A stretch of 27,224 nucleotides of DNA, from the NCBI GenBank assembly GCA_035342635.1, contig DAOQXO010000027.1, positions 1-27,224 of the forward strand, read 5' to 3'. The notes below the pieces were generated by a model. It did not search any database, was not told where the DNA came from, and was given only the letters and a program-made list of their open reading frames with translations. This document shows positions 1-6,901 of the stretch, piece after piece; positions within the stretch are counted from its first letter, which is position 1, and each line of letters starts with the position of its first letter. Position numbers and translations under genes: made by a program. The DNA comes from CADEFQ01 sp035342635 (lineage in GTDB: Bacteria; Pseudomonadota; Gammaproteobacteria; Steroidobacterales; Steroidobacteraceae).

Positions 1-204
1 GCCCTCGATCGCCAGGAGCGCGGCCAGGGCGAGCGGTCGGCCGTGCAGGAAGTGGAAGCCGACTACGGCCTCAGGTGCATCAGCATCCTGACCCTCGGCG
101 GACTGATCGATGCACTCGGCGAGGCGAAGGGTGACGGGCGTCGCATTTCCGCGGAGCACCATGCCGCGCTGCAGGCCTACCGGGACCGTTACGGCATAGC
201 CTAA
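1..204 (+). CDS. pyrE: Orotate phosphoribosyltransferase, C-terminal part (cut by window edge)
   Basis: PyrE makes orotidine 5'-phosphate from orotate and PRPP in cytosolic pyrimidine synthesis. Only the last 67 codons are here, open from base 1 to TAA at 202-204. The segment ALDRQERGQGERSAVQEVEA is the family's pattern after the PRPP loop (aldR.E.g....sAvqev...yg), followed by the usual ILTLGGLIDAL helix. The likeness is by recall of the family. Its neighbourhood with dut, coaBC, radC and rpmBG matches the known gammaproteobacterial cluster, which supports the call. The start and the PRPP-binding motif lie outside the window, so an intact gene cannot be confirmed. Confidence 0.85.
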   Translation, partial: ALDRQERGQGERSAVQEVEADYGLRCISILTLGGLIDALGEAKGDGRRISAEHHAALQAYRDRYGIA

Positions 205-232
205 GCGCCGCCCGCTCGTGCAGAATACCGCC

Positions 233-892
233 ATGCTCCGCTGGCCCGCCCTGACCGTCACGCTGACTCTCGCGGTACTTGCCGCAGGCCCGGTCGACGC
301 CGCGACCAAGAACAAGAACAAGGGCGCAGACACGGGCGAAGTCTCGTACAGGTGGACCGACGAAAAAGGCGTCGTGCATTATGGCGACCATGTTCCGCCC
401 GAATACGCCAAGAGCGAGCGCGCGGTCCTGAACCAGGACGGCGTGGTGATCCGCCGGCTCGAGGCCGAAAAGACCCCCGAGCAGCGCGCCCTCGACGCCG
501 CGCGCGATCGCGACATCGACGCGCGCCGCCAGCACGATCGCTTCCTGCTGACTACCTATACCTCGGTGAAGGACATCGAGGCGCTGCGTGACCAGCGCCT
601 CGAGCAGATCGTCGGCCAGTCCGCCGCGGCCAGGCAGTACGTCGATTCGCTCAACACGCGCCTCACCGGACTGCAGGCGAAGGCGCAGCTCTACCGGCCC
701 TACAGCAGCGACGAGAATGCACGGCGCATGCCCGACGACCTCGCCGCCGACCTGGTGCGCACGGTCAGCGAACTGCGCGCGCAGAACAACATCCTGCTGA
801 CGAAGCAGCAGGAGCGCGACAGCGTCGCGCTCCAGTTCCAGGCGGACATGGACAGGTTCGTCGAACTTCAGTCGAGCATCGCGAAACACTAG
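233..892 (+). CDS. Secreted DUF4124-domain protein
   Basis: A protein of 219 residues from the ATG at 233. A GTG at 218 is also in frame, but the ATG puts a hydrophobic signal peptide at the very N terminus, with a likely cleavage after VDA. The mature N terminus holds the short DUF4124 pattern (SYRWTDEKGVVHYGDHVPP, about residues 38-56), known from many proteobacterial envelope proteins of unknown role. The rest is charged and rich in Ala, Gln and Arg, and looks helical or coiled-coil (EALRDQRLEQIVGQ, then SELRAQNNILLTKQQERDSV). It is probably periplasmic. It follows pyrE by 28 bases and runs toward dut. The domain call is confident; the function is unknown. Confidence 0.8.
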   Translation: MLRWPALTVTLTLAVLAAGPVDAATKNKNKGADTGEVSYRWTDEKGVVHYGDHVPPEYAKSERAVLNQDGVVIRRLEAEKTPEQRALDAARDRDIDARRQHDRFLLTTYTSVKDIEALRDQRLEQIVGQSAAARQYVDSLNTRLTGLQAKAQLYRPYSSDENARRMPDDLAADLVRTVSELRAQNNILLTKQQERDSVALQFQADMDRFVELQSSIAKH

Positions 893-894
893 GC

Positions 895-911
895 GCCGGC
901 GTCGCGCCGGC
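895..911. terminator. Hairpin between convergent genes, possible two-way terminator
   Basis: A perfect 7-bp inverted repeat, GCCGGCG then TCG then CGCCGGC, sits in the 23-base gap between the DUF4124 gene stop (890-892) and the dut stop (916-918). It has no T run on either side, so it is not a classical intrinsic terminator. The position is the main argument. Confidence 0.35.
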
Positions 912-915
912 CGAC

Positions 916-1392
916 TCAGCGTCCCGTATGCCCGAATCCGCCCGCGCCGCGCGCGGTCGCGGCGAAATCCTCGACGACATCGAACTGCACCTGCACCACC
1001 GGCACCACCACCAGCTGCGCAATGCGCTCGCCGGGCTGCACGGTGTAGGCCGCCGCGCCGCGGTTCCAGCACGAGACCATCAACGGGCCCTGGTAATCCG
1101 AATCGATGAGGCCGACGAGATTGCCGAGCACGACGCCGTGCTTATGGCCGAGGCCTGAACGCGGCAGGATCACGGCGGCGAGCGCAGGATCCTCGATCCA
1201 GATCGCGAGACCCGTGGGAATCAGTTCCGAGCGGCCGGGAGCGAGTTCGAGCGGCGCGTCGAGCGCGGCACGCAGGTCGAGTCCCGCGGCCCCCGGCGTC
1301 GCATAAGCCGGCAGCGGCCATTCGCCGCCGATGCGCGGATCGAGGATCCGGACCTTGAGCGGCCGGTGTGCTGTCGCGGCGACGCCGCTCAC
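916..1392 (-). CDS. dut: Deoxyuridine 5'-triphosphate nucleotidohydrolase (dUTPase)
   Basis: Hydrolyses dUTP to dUMP and pyrophosphate, keeping uracil out of DNA and feeding dTMP synthesis. It is 158 residues, the usual size for the homotrimeric enzyme. The five dUTPase motifs can be followed: AGLDLRA, PRSGLGHKHGV, GLIDSDYQGPL with the catalytic Asp, ERIAQLVV, and the C-terminal ARGAGGFGHTG loop that closes over the substrate (the family usually has GGFGSTG, so His replaces Ser). It starts at a GTG that overlaps the coaBC stop as GTGA (1389-1392), so the pair is translationally coupled, as in many gammaproteobacteria. Confidence 0.96.
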   Translation of the reverse strand: MSGVAATAHRPLKVRILDPRIGGEWPLPAYATPGAAGLDLRAALDAPLELAPGRSELIPTGLAIWIEDPALAAVILPRSGLGHKHGVVLGNLVGLIDSDYQGPLMVSCWNRGAAAYTVQPGERIAQLVVVPVVQVQFDVVEDFAATARGAGGFGHTGR

Positions 1393-2624
1393 GCGCGGGC
1401 TTTGCCGTGTGTCGCGGCATCCTGTGCGGCGCGGTGCGCCGCATAGCGTTCGGCGATCAGCGCCACGAGTGCATCCGCGAGCTGCGCCTTGGCCGCCGGC
1501 CCGAGTTCGGTGCGATCGGTACGCGAGATCACAACGAGCGCGTTGTCGTCCTTGTCGAAGACCTTGTCGTCACCGACTTCGTTCGCGGCGATCAGGTCGA
1601 GCTTCTTGCGCAGCAGTTTCTCGCGCGCATTCTGCTCGACGGATTCGGTTTCCGCGGCGAAGCCGACGACGAACGGCCGGTCGGCACGCGCCGCCACCGC
1701 GGCCAGTACGTCGACCGTGCGCTCGAGCGACAGGTCGAGCGCGGCCTCCTTCTTCTTGATCTTCTGCGCAGCGGCGCGCACGGGTCGATAGTCGGCGATC
1801 GCGGCGGTCGAGATGTAGATGTCGGTGGTCGCGACCTCGCGCGTGACCGCCGCGAGCATGTCCTCGGCTGATTCGATGTCGATGCGCCGCACGCCCGCGG
1901 GAGTCGGCAGCGCGACCGGTCCGGTGACCAGCAGCACTTCGGCGCCGAGATCGCGCGCCGCGCGGGCGATCGCGAAGCCCATCTTGCCGGAGCTGCGGTT
2001 GCTGATGAATCGCACCGGATCGATCCGTTCGCGCGTCGGGCCCGCGGTGACCAGCACGCGCCTGCCGGCGAGCGGCCCGCGCGGCGCGCCGAGCAGCGCT
2101 TCGGCGAGGCCGGCGAGTTCCAGCGGCTCGAGCATGCGCCCGTCGCCCGTTTCGCCGCAGGCCTGGTCGCCCGAGCCCGGGCCCCACACGTGCACGCCGC
2201 GCGCGCGCAGCACCGCCACGTTGGCCTGGGTCGCGGGATTGGCCCACATGACGCGATTCATTGCCGGCGCCACGGCGATCGGCGCCTCGGTCGCGAGGCA
2301 CAGGGTGCCGAGCAGATCATCGGCGTGGCCCTGTGCGAGCCCCGCGAGGCTGTGTGCGGTGGCTGGCGCGATCAGCACGAGGTCGGCCCAGCGGGCGAGC
2401 TCGATATGGCCCATCGCGGCCTCGGCCGCCGGGTCCCACAGGTCGTCGCGCACAGCGCGCCCGGATACGGCCTGGAAGGTCGTGGCGGTCACGAACTGCG
2501 CGGCGCCGGCGGTCATCACCACCTGCACCTGCGCGCCCCGTTCGGCGAGGCGCCGCACGAGGTCGGGACTCTTGTACGCGGCGATCCCGCCGGTCACACC
2601 AAGGAGAATCTTGCGGCCCTGCAT
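1389..2624 (-). CDS. coaBC: Bifunctional phosphopantothenoylcysteine decarboxylase / phosphopantothenate-cysteine ligase
   Basis: Catalyses two consecutive steps of coenzyme A synthesis. The product is 411 residues from the ATG at 2624; reading further upstream in frame gives non-family sequence. The N-terminal CoaC flavoprotein half shows GVTGGIAAYKSPDLVRRL, the catalytic-His segment MGHIELARWADLVLIAPATA, the PAMN motif and DQACGETGDGRML with the conserved Cys. The C-terminal CoaB half shows AGPTRERIDPVRFISNRSSG and the KIKKK segment carrying the ligase Lys. The stretch after that reads LERTVDVLAAV where the E. coli protein has KNPDIV, a local divergence. It is coupled to dut and transcribed away from radC. 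No ribosome-binding site is visible before the start. Confidence 0.96.
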   Translation of the reverse strand: MQGRKILLGVTGGIAAYKSPDLVRRLAERGAQVQVVMTAGAAQFVTATTFQAVSGRAVRDDLWDPAAEAAMGHIELARWADLVLIAPATAHSLAGLAQGHADDLLGTLCLATEAPIAVAPAMNRVMWANPATQANVAVLRARGVHVWGPGSGDQACGETGDGRMLEPLELAGLAEALLGAPRGPLAGRRVLVTAGPTRERIDPVRFISNRSSGKMGFAIARAARDLGAEVLLVTGPVALPTPAGVRRIDIESAEDMLAAVTREVATTDIYISTAAIADYRPVRAAAQKIKKKEAALDLSLERTVDVLAAVAARADRPFVVGFAAETESVEQNAREKLLRKKLDLIAANEVGDDKVFDKDDNALVVISRTDRTELGPAAKAQLADALVALIAERYAAHRAAQDAATHGKARA

Positions 2625-2630
2625 CCGGGC

Positions 2631-2660
2631 ATTATCGGGCCCGTTTCGCCGGGCGCGCAA
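2631..2660 (-). promoter_or_regulatory. Candidate promoter of coaBC-dut, possibly leaderless
   Basis: On the minus strand, TTGCGC (2660-2655) is followed after 18 bases by GATAAT (2636-2631). The expected start of transcription is at or within a base or two of the A of the coaBC ATG at 2624, so the mRNA may lack a leader. The -10 matches 5 of 6 consensus positions and the -35 is weak. Inferred from sequence only. Confidence 0.45.
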
Positions 2661-2730
2661 ACAGACCCGATTCTCGGCTCGCCACCCACCCCTGTCCGCG
2701 GCCAAATGGGCCCATTGCAGGGAGGTCGTC

Positions 2731-3405
2731 ATGGGCATTCGCGCCTGGCCCGCGGGCGAACAGCCGCGCGAGAAACTCGTGAATCTGGGCGTGCGGCAGC
2801 TGTCCGATGCCGAGCTGCTCGCCGTGCTGATCGGCAGTGGCTCTGCCGGGCTCGACGCCGTGGCGCTCGCGCGCGAGTTGCTGCTCTGCACCGGGAGCCT
2901 GCGCGGCCTGCTGGGGAGCGATCGCGAAACCGTCTGCCGCCTGCGGGGGCTGGGCCTCGCGCGCTGGTGCCGTCTGCAGGCCGCCCTCGAAGTCGCGCGG
3001 CGCCACTACCAGGAGACCCTGCAGGCGCGGCCGGTGCTCGACGCCCCGCGTCATACCGCGGAATTCCTCGTCGCCCAGCTGCGAGACCGCCCCTATGAGG
3101 TCTTCTGCTGCCTGCACCTCGACAGCCGCCACCGGCTGATCGCACTCGACGAGCTGTTTCGCGGCACGATCGACGGGGCGAGCGTCCATCCCCGCGAAGT
3201 CGTGCGCCAGGCGCTGGCCCGCAATGCCGCGGCGGTGATCCTGGCCCACAACCACCCGTCCGGCGTCGCCGAGGCGAGCCAGGCCGACGAGTTGATCACC
3301 CGGCGTCTGCGCGATGCCCTGGCACTGATGGACATCCGGGTGCTCGACCACGTCATCGTCGGCGACGGGGCCTGCATGTCCTTCGCCGAAAGGGGGCTGC
3401 TGTAG
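2731..3405 (+). CDS. radC: RadC-family (UPF0758) JAB-domain protein
   Basis: A 224-residue protein of the RadC family, long named for DNA repair though the role in most species is unsettled. The N-terminal half is helical with a helix-hairpin-helix-like part (LSDAELLAVLIGSGSAG, then LRGLGLARWCRLQAALEVAR). The C-terminal half is the JAB/MPN metalloprotease-like fold: LFRGTIDGASVHPREVV and HNHPSGVAEASQADELITRR give the Glu and the HxHPSG...D metal-binding set, and DHVIVGDG is the usual final strand. GGGAGG at 2720-2725 lies 5 bases before the ATG. It is divergent from coaBC, as in enterobacteria. Confidence 0.94.
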   Translation: MGIRAWPAGEQPREKLVNLGVRQLSDAELLAVLIGSGSAGLDAVALARELLLCTGSLRGLLGSDRETVCRLRGLGLARWCRLQAALEVARRHYQETLQARPVLDAPRHTAEFLVAQLRDRPYEVFCCLHLDSRHRLIALDELFRGTIDGASVHPREVVRQALARNAAAVILAHNHPSGVAEASQADELITRRLRDALALMDIRVLDHVIVGDGACMSFAERGLL

Positions 3406-3493
3406 ACCCCGGCCCTGTCGCCATGCCCCGACATTGGTAAGAGTCCCCGCAGCGGTTAATGTGGCCGTTCGCTTTGCTAGTTGGGAGGCATAC

Positions 3494-4012
3494 ATGGCTC
3501 TTTGGAAAGACACGACCACACCCGGCAGCAGCCCTGCCCCGATCCCGTCGGCCGCAAAGGACCCGGTGCGCGAAGTCGAGCGCCCGGCCGTGGCGCCGCT
3601 CAATTCCGCCCATGACACGCGGCGCCCCAAGGAACGCGTTGAATTGAAGGAGACGGTGATCTCGAGCGGCCTCAACATCGAGGGCAAGATCGAGGGCGCC
3701 GGCAACGTGCGCATCTCGGGCAAGTTCAAGGGCGACGTGCACATCGAAGGCGATCTGACCATCGACGCCGGTGCGCAACTCAACGGCCAGGTACGCGCCA
3801 ACCTCGTCGCGATCGCCGGTGAGCTGCAGGGCAATGTCGAGTCCGCGCGCCGCGTGGAACTGGCCGAAACCGCCGTCATGACCGGCGACGTCAAGGCCGG
3901 CGCCCTCACCGTCGCGGCGGGCTCGCGCATGCGCGGGCAGGTCGAGTTCGGCTGGGACGAGAAGCACTCCCGGGGCCACGGCGAAGCACGAGGCACCGCC
4001 AGCGGCACATGA
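3494..4012 (+). CDS. Bactofilin (polymer-forming cytoskeletal protein)
   Basis: Bactofilins build beta-helical filaments at the inner face of the membrane and act in cell shape, stalks or polar placement. The 172-residue product has a disordered Pro/Ala-rich N terminus, then about 100 residues (roughly 50-150) of short repeated beta-helix turns: ISSGLNIEGKIEGAGNVRIS, GKFKGDVHIEGDLTIDAGA, LNGQVRANLVAIAGELQGNV, VMTGDVKAGALTVAAGS. The ATG at 3494 is preceded by GGGAGGC; the frame is also open further upstream but there is no ribosome-binding site there. It overlaps the next gene by ATGA (4009-4012). In this window it sits between radC and rpmB, which are adjacent in E. coli. Confidence 0.93.
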   Translation: MALWKDTTTPGSSPAPIPSAAKDPVREVERPAVAPLNSAHDTRRPKERVELKETVISSGLNIEGKIEGAGNVRISGKFKGDVHIEGDLTIDAGAQLNGQVRANLVAIAGELQGNVESARRVELAETAVMTGDVKAGALTVAAGSRMRGQVEFGWDEKHSRGHGEARGTASGT

Positions 4013-4398
4013 GCGCACGACCGCCGCTCGGCACTCGTGCGCCGCTCACTGCCAGGACCCGCCCTTGCCCGCACTGCAAGGCGGTCATCCTGGAGAGCGC
4101 GAGCGTCTGCCCGGGCTGCCGGCATCACCTGAGGTTCGATCCCGTCGCCGCGCAGCGCCAGGGCGAGACCCGCACGGCGATGCGCATCGACGGCACGATC
4201 CGGGGCCCGGATCCGGCCGAGCCCTGCGAGTACTGCGTCACCGTCGCCATTCGCGACGCGCACGGCAAGGAGATCGGCCGGCATGTCATCGGGGTGGGCG
4301 CCATGCGCCCCGGCGAGGAGCGCTCCTTCACGCTGGCGGTCGAGGTGCTGCCCCCGGTGGGTCCGCGAAGCCAGCCGCGCCCGCCCGGGCGCAAATAG
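4009..4398 (+). CDS. Zinc-ribbon protein coupled to bactofilin
   Basis: A 129-residue soluble protein with no signal or membrane segment. The N terminus carries a zinc ribbon, CPHC (Cys20, Cys23) and CPGC (Cys34, Cys37). The C-terminal half (about 55-115) looks like a small beta-sandwich: MRIDGTIRG, YCVTVAIRDAHGKEIGRHVI and MRPGEERSFTLAVEV resemble the FxLYD type of domain, with an extra CEYC pair (Cys73, Cys76). The start codon overlaps the bactofilin stop by four bases, so the two are made together, and a functional link is likely. I do not recognise a named family, and the role is not known. Confidence 0.8.
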   Translation: MSARPPLGTRAPLTARTRPCPHCKAVILESASVCPGCRHHLRFDPVAAQRQGETRTAMRIDGTIRGPDPAEPCEYCVTVAIRDAHGKEIGRHVIGVGAMRPGEERSFTLAVEVLPPVGPRSQPRPPGRK

Positions 4399-4406
4399 GC
4401 CGGGCG

Positions 4407-4435
4407 GTTGCCCCGGCCGCGCCAGACTGGTATAA
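4407..4435 (+). promoter_or_regulatory. Promoter of rpmB-rpmG
   Basis: TTGCCC (4407-4412), a 17-base spacer and TATAAA (4430-4435). The -10 matches 5 of 6 and the -35 matches 4 of 6 consensus positions at ideal spacing. It is followed by a G+C-rich discriminator (GCCCG), as expected for ribosomal protein genes under stringent control. The start of transcription would be near 4442, leaving a leader of about 62 bases. Confidence 0.7.
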
Positions 4436-4503
4436 AGCCCGTCTTTTTCGCGGGGCCCTGTTCCCGCGCCAGCTTCCAAGTTACTGAATTTCGAGGGCTT
4501 ATC

Positions 4504-4740
4504 ATGTCCCGCGTCTGCGAAATCACCGGCAAGCGCCCGGCTGTCGGCAATCGCGTCTCGCACGCGAACAACAAGAAGCGCCGCCGCTTCCTGCCGAATC
4601 TGCACGTCCAGCGGTTCTGGCTGGAAGACGAAAAGCGCTGGATCAGCCTGCGCGTGTCGTCGAATGGCCTGCGCACGATCGAGAAGAACGGCATCGACGC
4701 CGTCGTCGCCGATCTGCGCACCAAGGGCGTGAAGGTCTGA
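4504..4740 (+). CDS. rpmB: Large-subunit ribosomal protein bL28
   Basis: A 78-residue basic protein, the exact size class of gammaproteobacterial bL28. The start MSRVCEITGKRPAVGNRVSH, then ANNKKRRRFLPNLHVQRFW and VSSNGLRTIEKNGID, is diagnostic. A single Cys in the VCEITGK segment, with no CxxC pair, indicates the zinc-independent form. It is followed 13 bases later by rpmG, the standard pair. GAGGG lies upstream of the ATG. The real start is the ATG at 4504; the frame is open upstream to about 4408 but that part crosses the promoter. Confidence 0.98.
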   Translation: MSRVCEITGKRPAVGNRVSHANNKKRRRFLPNLHVQRFWLEDEKRWISLRVSSNGLRTIEKNGIDAVVADLRTKGVKV

Positions 4741-4753
4741 GGAGCACACTGCG

Positions 4754-4909
4754 ATGCGTGAAAAGATCAAGCTGCTCTCGTCCGCCGGCACCGGCCATTT
4801 CTACGTGACGATGAAGAACAAGCGCCTCCATCCGGAAAAGATGGAGACGAAGAAGTACGACCCGGTCGTGCGCAAGCACGTGTCGTACAAGGAAGCCAAG
4901 ATCAAGTAG
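4754..4909 (+). CDS. rpmG: Large-subunit ribosomal protein bL33
   Basis: A 51-residue protein: MREKIKLLSSAGTGHFYVT, then KNKRLHPEKMETKKYDPVVR and ending KEAKIK. This is the bL33 sequence of proteobacteria. It lacks the CxxC pairs of the zinc-binding form, like bL28 next to it, so neither protein depends on zinc. GAGGAG at 4739-4744, overlapping the rpmB stop, serves as ribosome-binding site 9 bases before the ATG. An intrinsic terminator follows 26 bases after the stop. Confidence 0.98.
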   Translation: MREKIKLLSSAGTGHFYVTMKNKRLHPEKMETKKYDPVVRKHVSYKEAKIK

Positions 4910-4935
4910 GCCCGAAGCGACGGGTCCCGCGACAG

Positions 4936-4975
4936 AACGGCCGGTGCGGCGTAGGTCCACCGGCCGTTTTCTTTT
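4936..4975 (+). terminator. Intrinsic terminator after rpmBG
   Basis: An 11-bp perfect stem, AACGGCCGGTG (4936-4946) with CACCGGCCGTT (4958-4968), loop of 11, followed by a T-rich tail (TTTTCTTTT, 4967-4975). It closes the rpmB-rpmG unit 13 bases before mutM, so mutM needs its own promoter or some readthrough. Confidence 0.88.
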
Positions 4976-4987
4976 ATCGTTGCGCAC

Positions 4988-5803
4988 ATGCCCGAACTGC
5001 CCGAAGTCGAGACGACCCGCCGGGGCATCGAGCCGCACGTGCTCGATCGCCGCATCGTCACGCTCGCGGTACACGAACCGCGCCTCAGGTGGCCGGTCGA
5101 CGCGCAACTGCCCGCGCGCGTGGCGGGCCAGCGCGTGCTGCGCACCCGCCGGCGCGCCAAGTACCTGCTGCTCGACCTCGAAAGCGGCACGCTGCTGCTG
5201 CACCTCGGCATGTCGGGCAATCTGCGTGTGCTGCCGGCCGCCACGCCACGCATCGCCCACGATCATTTCGACCTCGTGCTCGATTCGGGCGCCACGCTGC
5301 GCTTCAACGATCCGCGCCGCTTCGGCAGCCTCCTGTACACCGAGGACGATCCGGCGCGCCATCCGCTGCTCGCCGCGCTTGCGCCCGAGCCGCTCGAAGC
5401 GCAGTTCGATGCCGCCTACCTGTGGCGCGTGACGCGCCGGCGGCGCGTGGCGATCAAGTCGCTGATCATGAACGCGCGCCTCGTCGTCGGCGTCGGCAAC
5501 ATCTATGCGAGCGAGGCGCTGTTTCGCGCGCGCATCCGCCCCGGCCGCCAGGCGCGTCACCTGACGGCGCGCGAAGTGGCACGGCTCGTGCGTGCGATCC
5601 GCACCGTACTCGCGGGCGCGGTCCGGGCCGGCGGCACCACACTGCGCGACTATGTCGGTGCCGATGGTGCGCCCGGCTACTTCCGGCAGAAACTGTATGT
5701 GTACGAGCGCACCGGCCAGCCCTGCCGCGTGTGCCGCACCCCGATCCGCCGCCGCGTGCAGGGCCAGCGCGCAACCTACTGGTGCCCGGAGTGTCAGCGA
5801 TGA
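4988..5803 (+). CDS. mutM: Formamidopyrimidine-DNA glycosylase (Fpg)
   Basis: Removes 8-oxoguanine and formamidopyrimidines from DNA and nicks the strand by beta-delta elimination. The 271 residues have the normal family length. The N terminus MPELPEVETTRRGIE supplies the catalytic Pro2 and Glu3 after Met removal; Lys58 in RRAKYLLLDL is the conserved lysine (57 in usual numbering). LGMSGNLRV and the NARLVVGVGNIYASEALF helix-two-turn-helix are present. The C-terminal zinc finger has Cys246, Cys249, Cys266 and Cys269 (CRVC and CPEC). There is no clear ribosome-binding site before the ATG. Its stop overlaps the next glycosylase gene by ATGA. Confidence 0.97.
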   Translation: MPELPEVETTRRGIEPHVLDRRIVTLAVHEPRLRWPVDAQLPARVAGQRVLRTRRRAKYLLLDLESGTLLLHLGMSGNLRVLPAATPRIAHDHFDLVLDSGATLRFNDPRRFGSLLYTEDDPARHPLLAALAPEPLEAQFDAAYLWRVTRRRRVAIKSLIMNARLVVGVGNIYASEALFRARIRPGRQARHLTAREVARLVRAIRTVLAGAVRAGGTTLRDYVGADGAPGYFRQKLYVYERTGQPCRVCRTPIRRRVQGQRATYWCPECQR

Positions 5804-6609
5804 GGAAGCATTTCGCCGCCCGTGATCCGGTCATGGCCGCGCTGATCCGCGCAGCGGGGCCCTACCGCCTCGCGCCCGAAGGCGCGCGCTCGCCGTTCGA
5901 ATCGCTCGCGCGCGCGATCACGCACCAGCAGCTGAACGGCATCGCCGCCGAGCGCATCCTCGGCCGGTTCGTCGCGCTCTGCGGCAGTGGCGCATTTCCC
6001 GAACCCGGCGACGTCCTCGCGCGGCCCGATCACGAACTGCGCGCGGTGGGACTGTCGTTCGCGAAGATCGCGAGCCTGAAGGATCTCGCGGCGAAGACCG
6101 GGAACGGTATCGTGCCGCACGGCGCAGCGCTCGCGACACTCAGCGACGCGCAGATCATCGATCGGCTGACACAGGTGCGCGGCATCGGCCGCTGGACGGT
6201 CGAGATGCTGCTGATCTTCCAGCTCGGGCGTCCCGACGTGCTGCCGGTCGACGACTTCGGCGTACGCAACGGCTTTCGCCTGGCCTACGGCCTGCGCGGC
6301 ATGCCGACGCCGAGGGCGCTCGCCGCGTTCGGCGAGCGCTGGGCGCCGCACCGCACGGCCGCCGCCTGGTACCTGTGGCGCGCGGTCGATATCGCGAAGC
6401 TCGGCAAGCTGCCGGCGCCGGTCGCGAAGCCGCGCGGTATCAGGATCGTGAAACGCAAGAGCGCGGCAGGCAACGGCGCGCCCCGGAAACCGGCGGTCAG
6501 GAAGGGCGCTGCAGGCAGCGCGCGTAAGAAATCCGCAGCAGCAACTGGTCTTTCTCGGGCCGCATCGACTCGGGCCGCGCGAGGCCGTCGAGGTCGTAGC
6601 AGACGGTGA
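5800..6609 (+). CDS. DNA-3-methyladenine glycosylase II (AlkA-type HhH-GPD enzyme)
   Basis: Excises alkylated purines from DNA. Residues 1-205 hold the HhH-GPD fold: SPFESLARAITHQQLNG, the hairpin QVRGIGRWTVEMLLIF (Gly128 region) and LPVDDFGVRNG, where Asp152 corresponds to the catalytic Asp. The start ATG overlaps the mutM stop (5800-5803), so two base-excision enzymes are co-translated. From about residue 206 the protein ends in a Lys/Arg/Ala-rich tail of some 60 residues, unusual for the family. The last 37 codons overlap the opposite-strand gene at 6497-6901. The tail could be a real DNA-binding extension or the by-product of a lost stop codon. Confidence 0.9.
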   Translation: MRKHFAARDPVMAALIRAAGPYRLAPEGARSPFESLARAITHQQLNGIAAERILGRFVALCGSGAFPEPGDVLARPDHELRAVGLSFAKIASLKDLAAKTGNGIVPHGAALATLSDAQIIDRLTQVRGIGRWTVEMLLIFQLGRPDVLPVDDFGVRNGFRLAYGLRGMPTPRALAAFGERWAPHRTAAAWYLWRAVDIAKLGKLPAPVAKPRGIRIVKRKSAAGNGAPRKPAVRKGAAGSARKKSAAATGLSRAASTRAARGRRGRSRR

Positions 6610-6901
6610 GTGTGTCGCCCTCGATGTCGATGATGGCTTCGAGCCTGCGGCCGGCATTGGGGCCGGCGACGCCGACCATGTCCATCGCGACCGGCAGCAC
6701 CGCGGCATCGATGCTGTACTCGCCGCTGTCGAGGATCTGTTCCTCGCGATCGAAGATGCGGTAGCGCCCGGCAGCGAGGTCGAGGCGTGCCACGCGCAAC
6801 TCTCCGACCGGGACCTCCTCTGCAGCGACAAATGCGGCGGTCGGCAGCCAGCTGCCGTCGAGCCGGCGCTCGAGCACCTCAGTAGACCTGTCCTTCGCCA
6901 T
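6497..6901 (-). CDS. TIGR03067-like small protein
   Basis: A 134-residue soluble protein resembling TIGR03067, a lipocalin-like beta-domain common in planctomycetes. The recalled marks are LERRLDGSWLPTAAFVAAEE at the start, a middle IIDIEGDTLTVCYDL, and LARPESMRPEKDQLLLRISY near the end (family pattern: dtLtvCYdl.g..RP..f). Its function is unknown. It starts at the ATG at 6901, inside the last codons of ggt (overlap 6879-6901), and would be translated with ggt. Its C-terminal coding part is antisense to the tail of the AlkA-type gene. Family assignment is from memory, moderately sure. Confidence 0.75.
   Translation of the reverse strand: MAKDRSTEVLERRLDGSWLPTAAFVAAEEVPVGELRVARLDLAAGRYRIFDREEQILDSGEYSIDAAVLPVAMDMVGVAGPNAGRRLEAIIDIEGDTLTVCYDLDGLARPESMRPEKDQLLLRISYARCLQRPS

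Noticed and set aside
2625..2891. An N-terminal extension of coaBC upstream of the ATG at 2624
   Set aside because: The frame is open, but the extra residues are unlike the family and would lie over the radC start region. MQGRKILLGVTGGIAAYKSP is the usual start.
2632..4791. Open frame of 719 codons on the minus strand
   Set aside because: Crosses radC, the bactofilin and rpmB in antisense; no motif or ribosome-binding site. Real genes on the other strand explain the openness.
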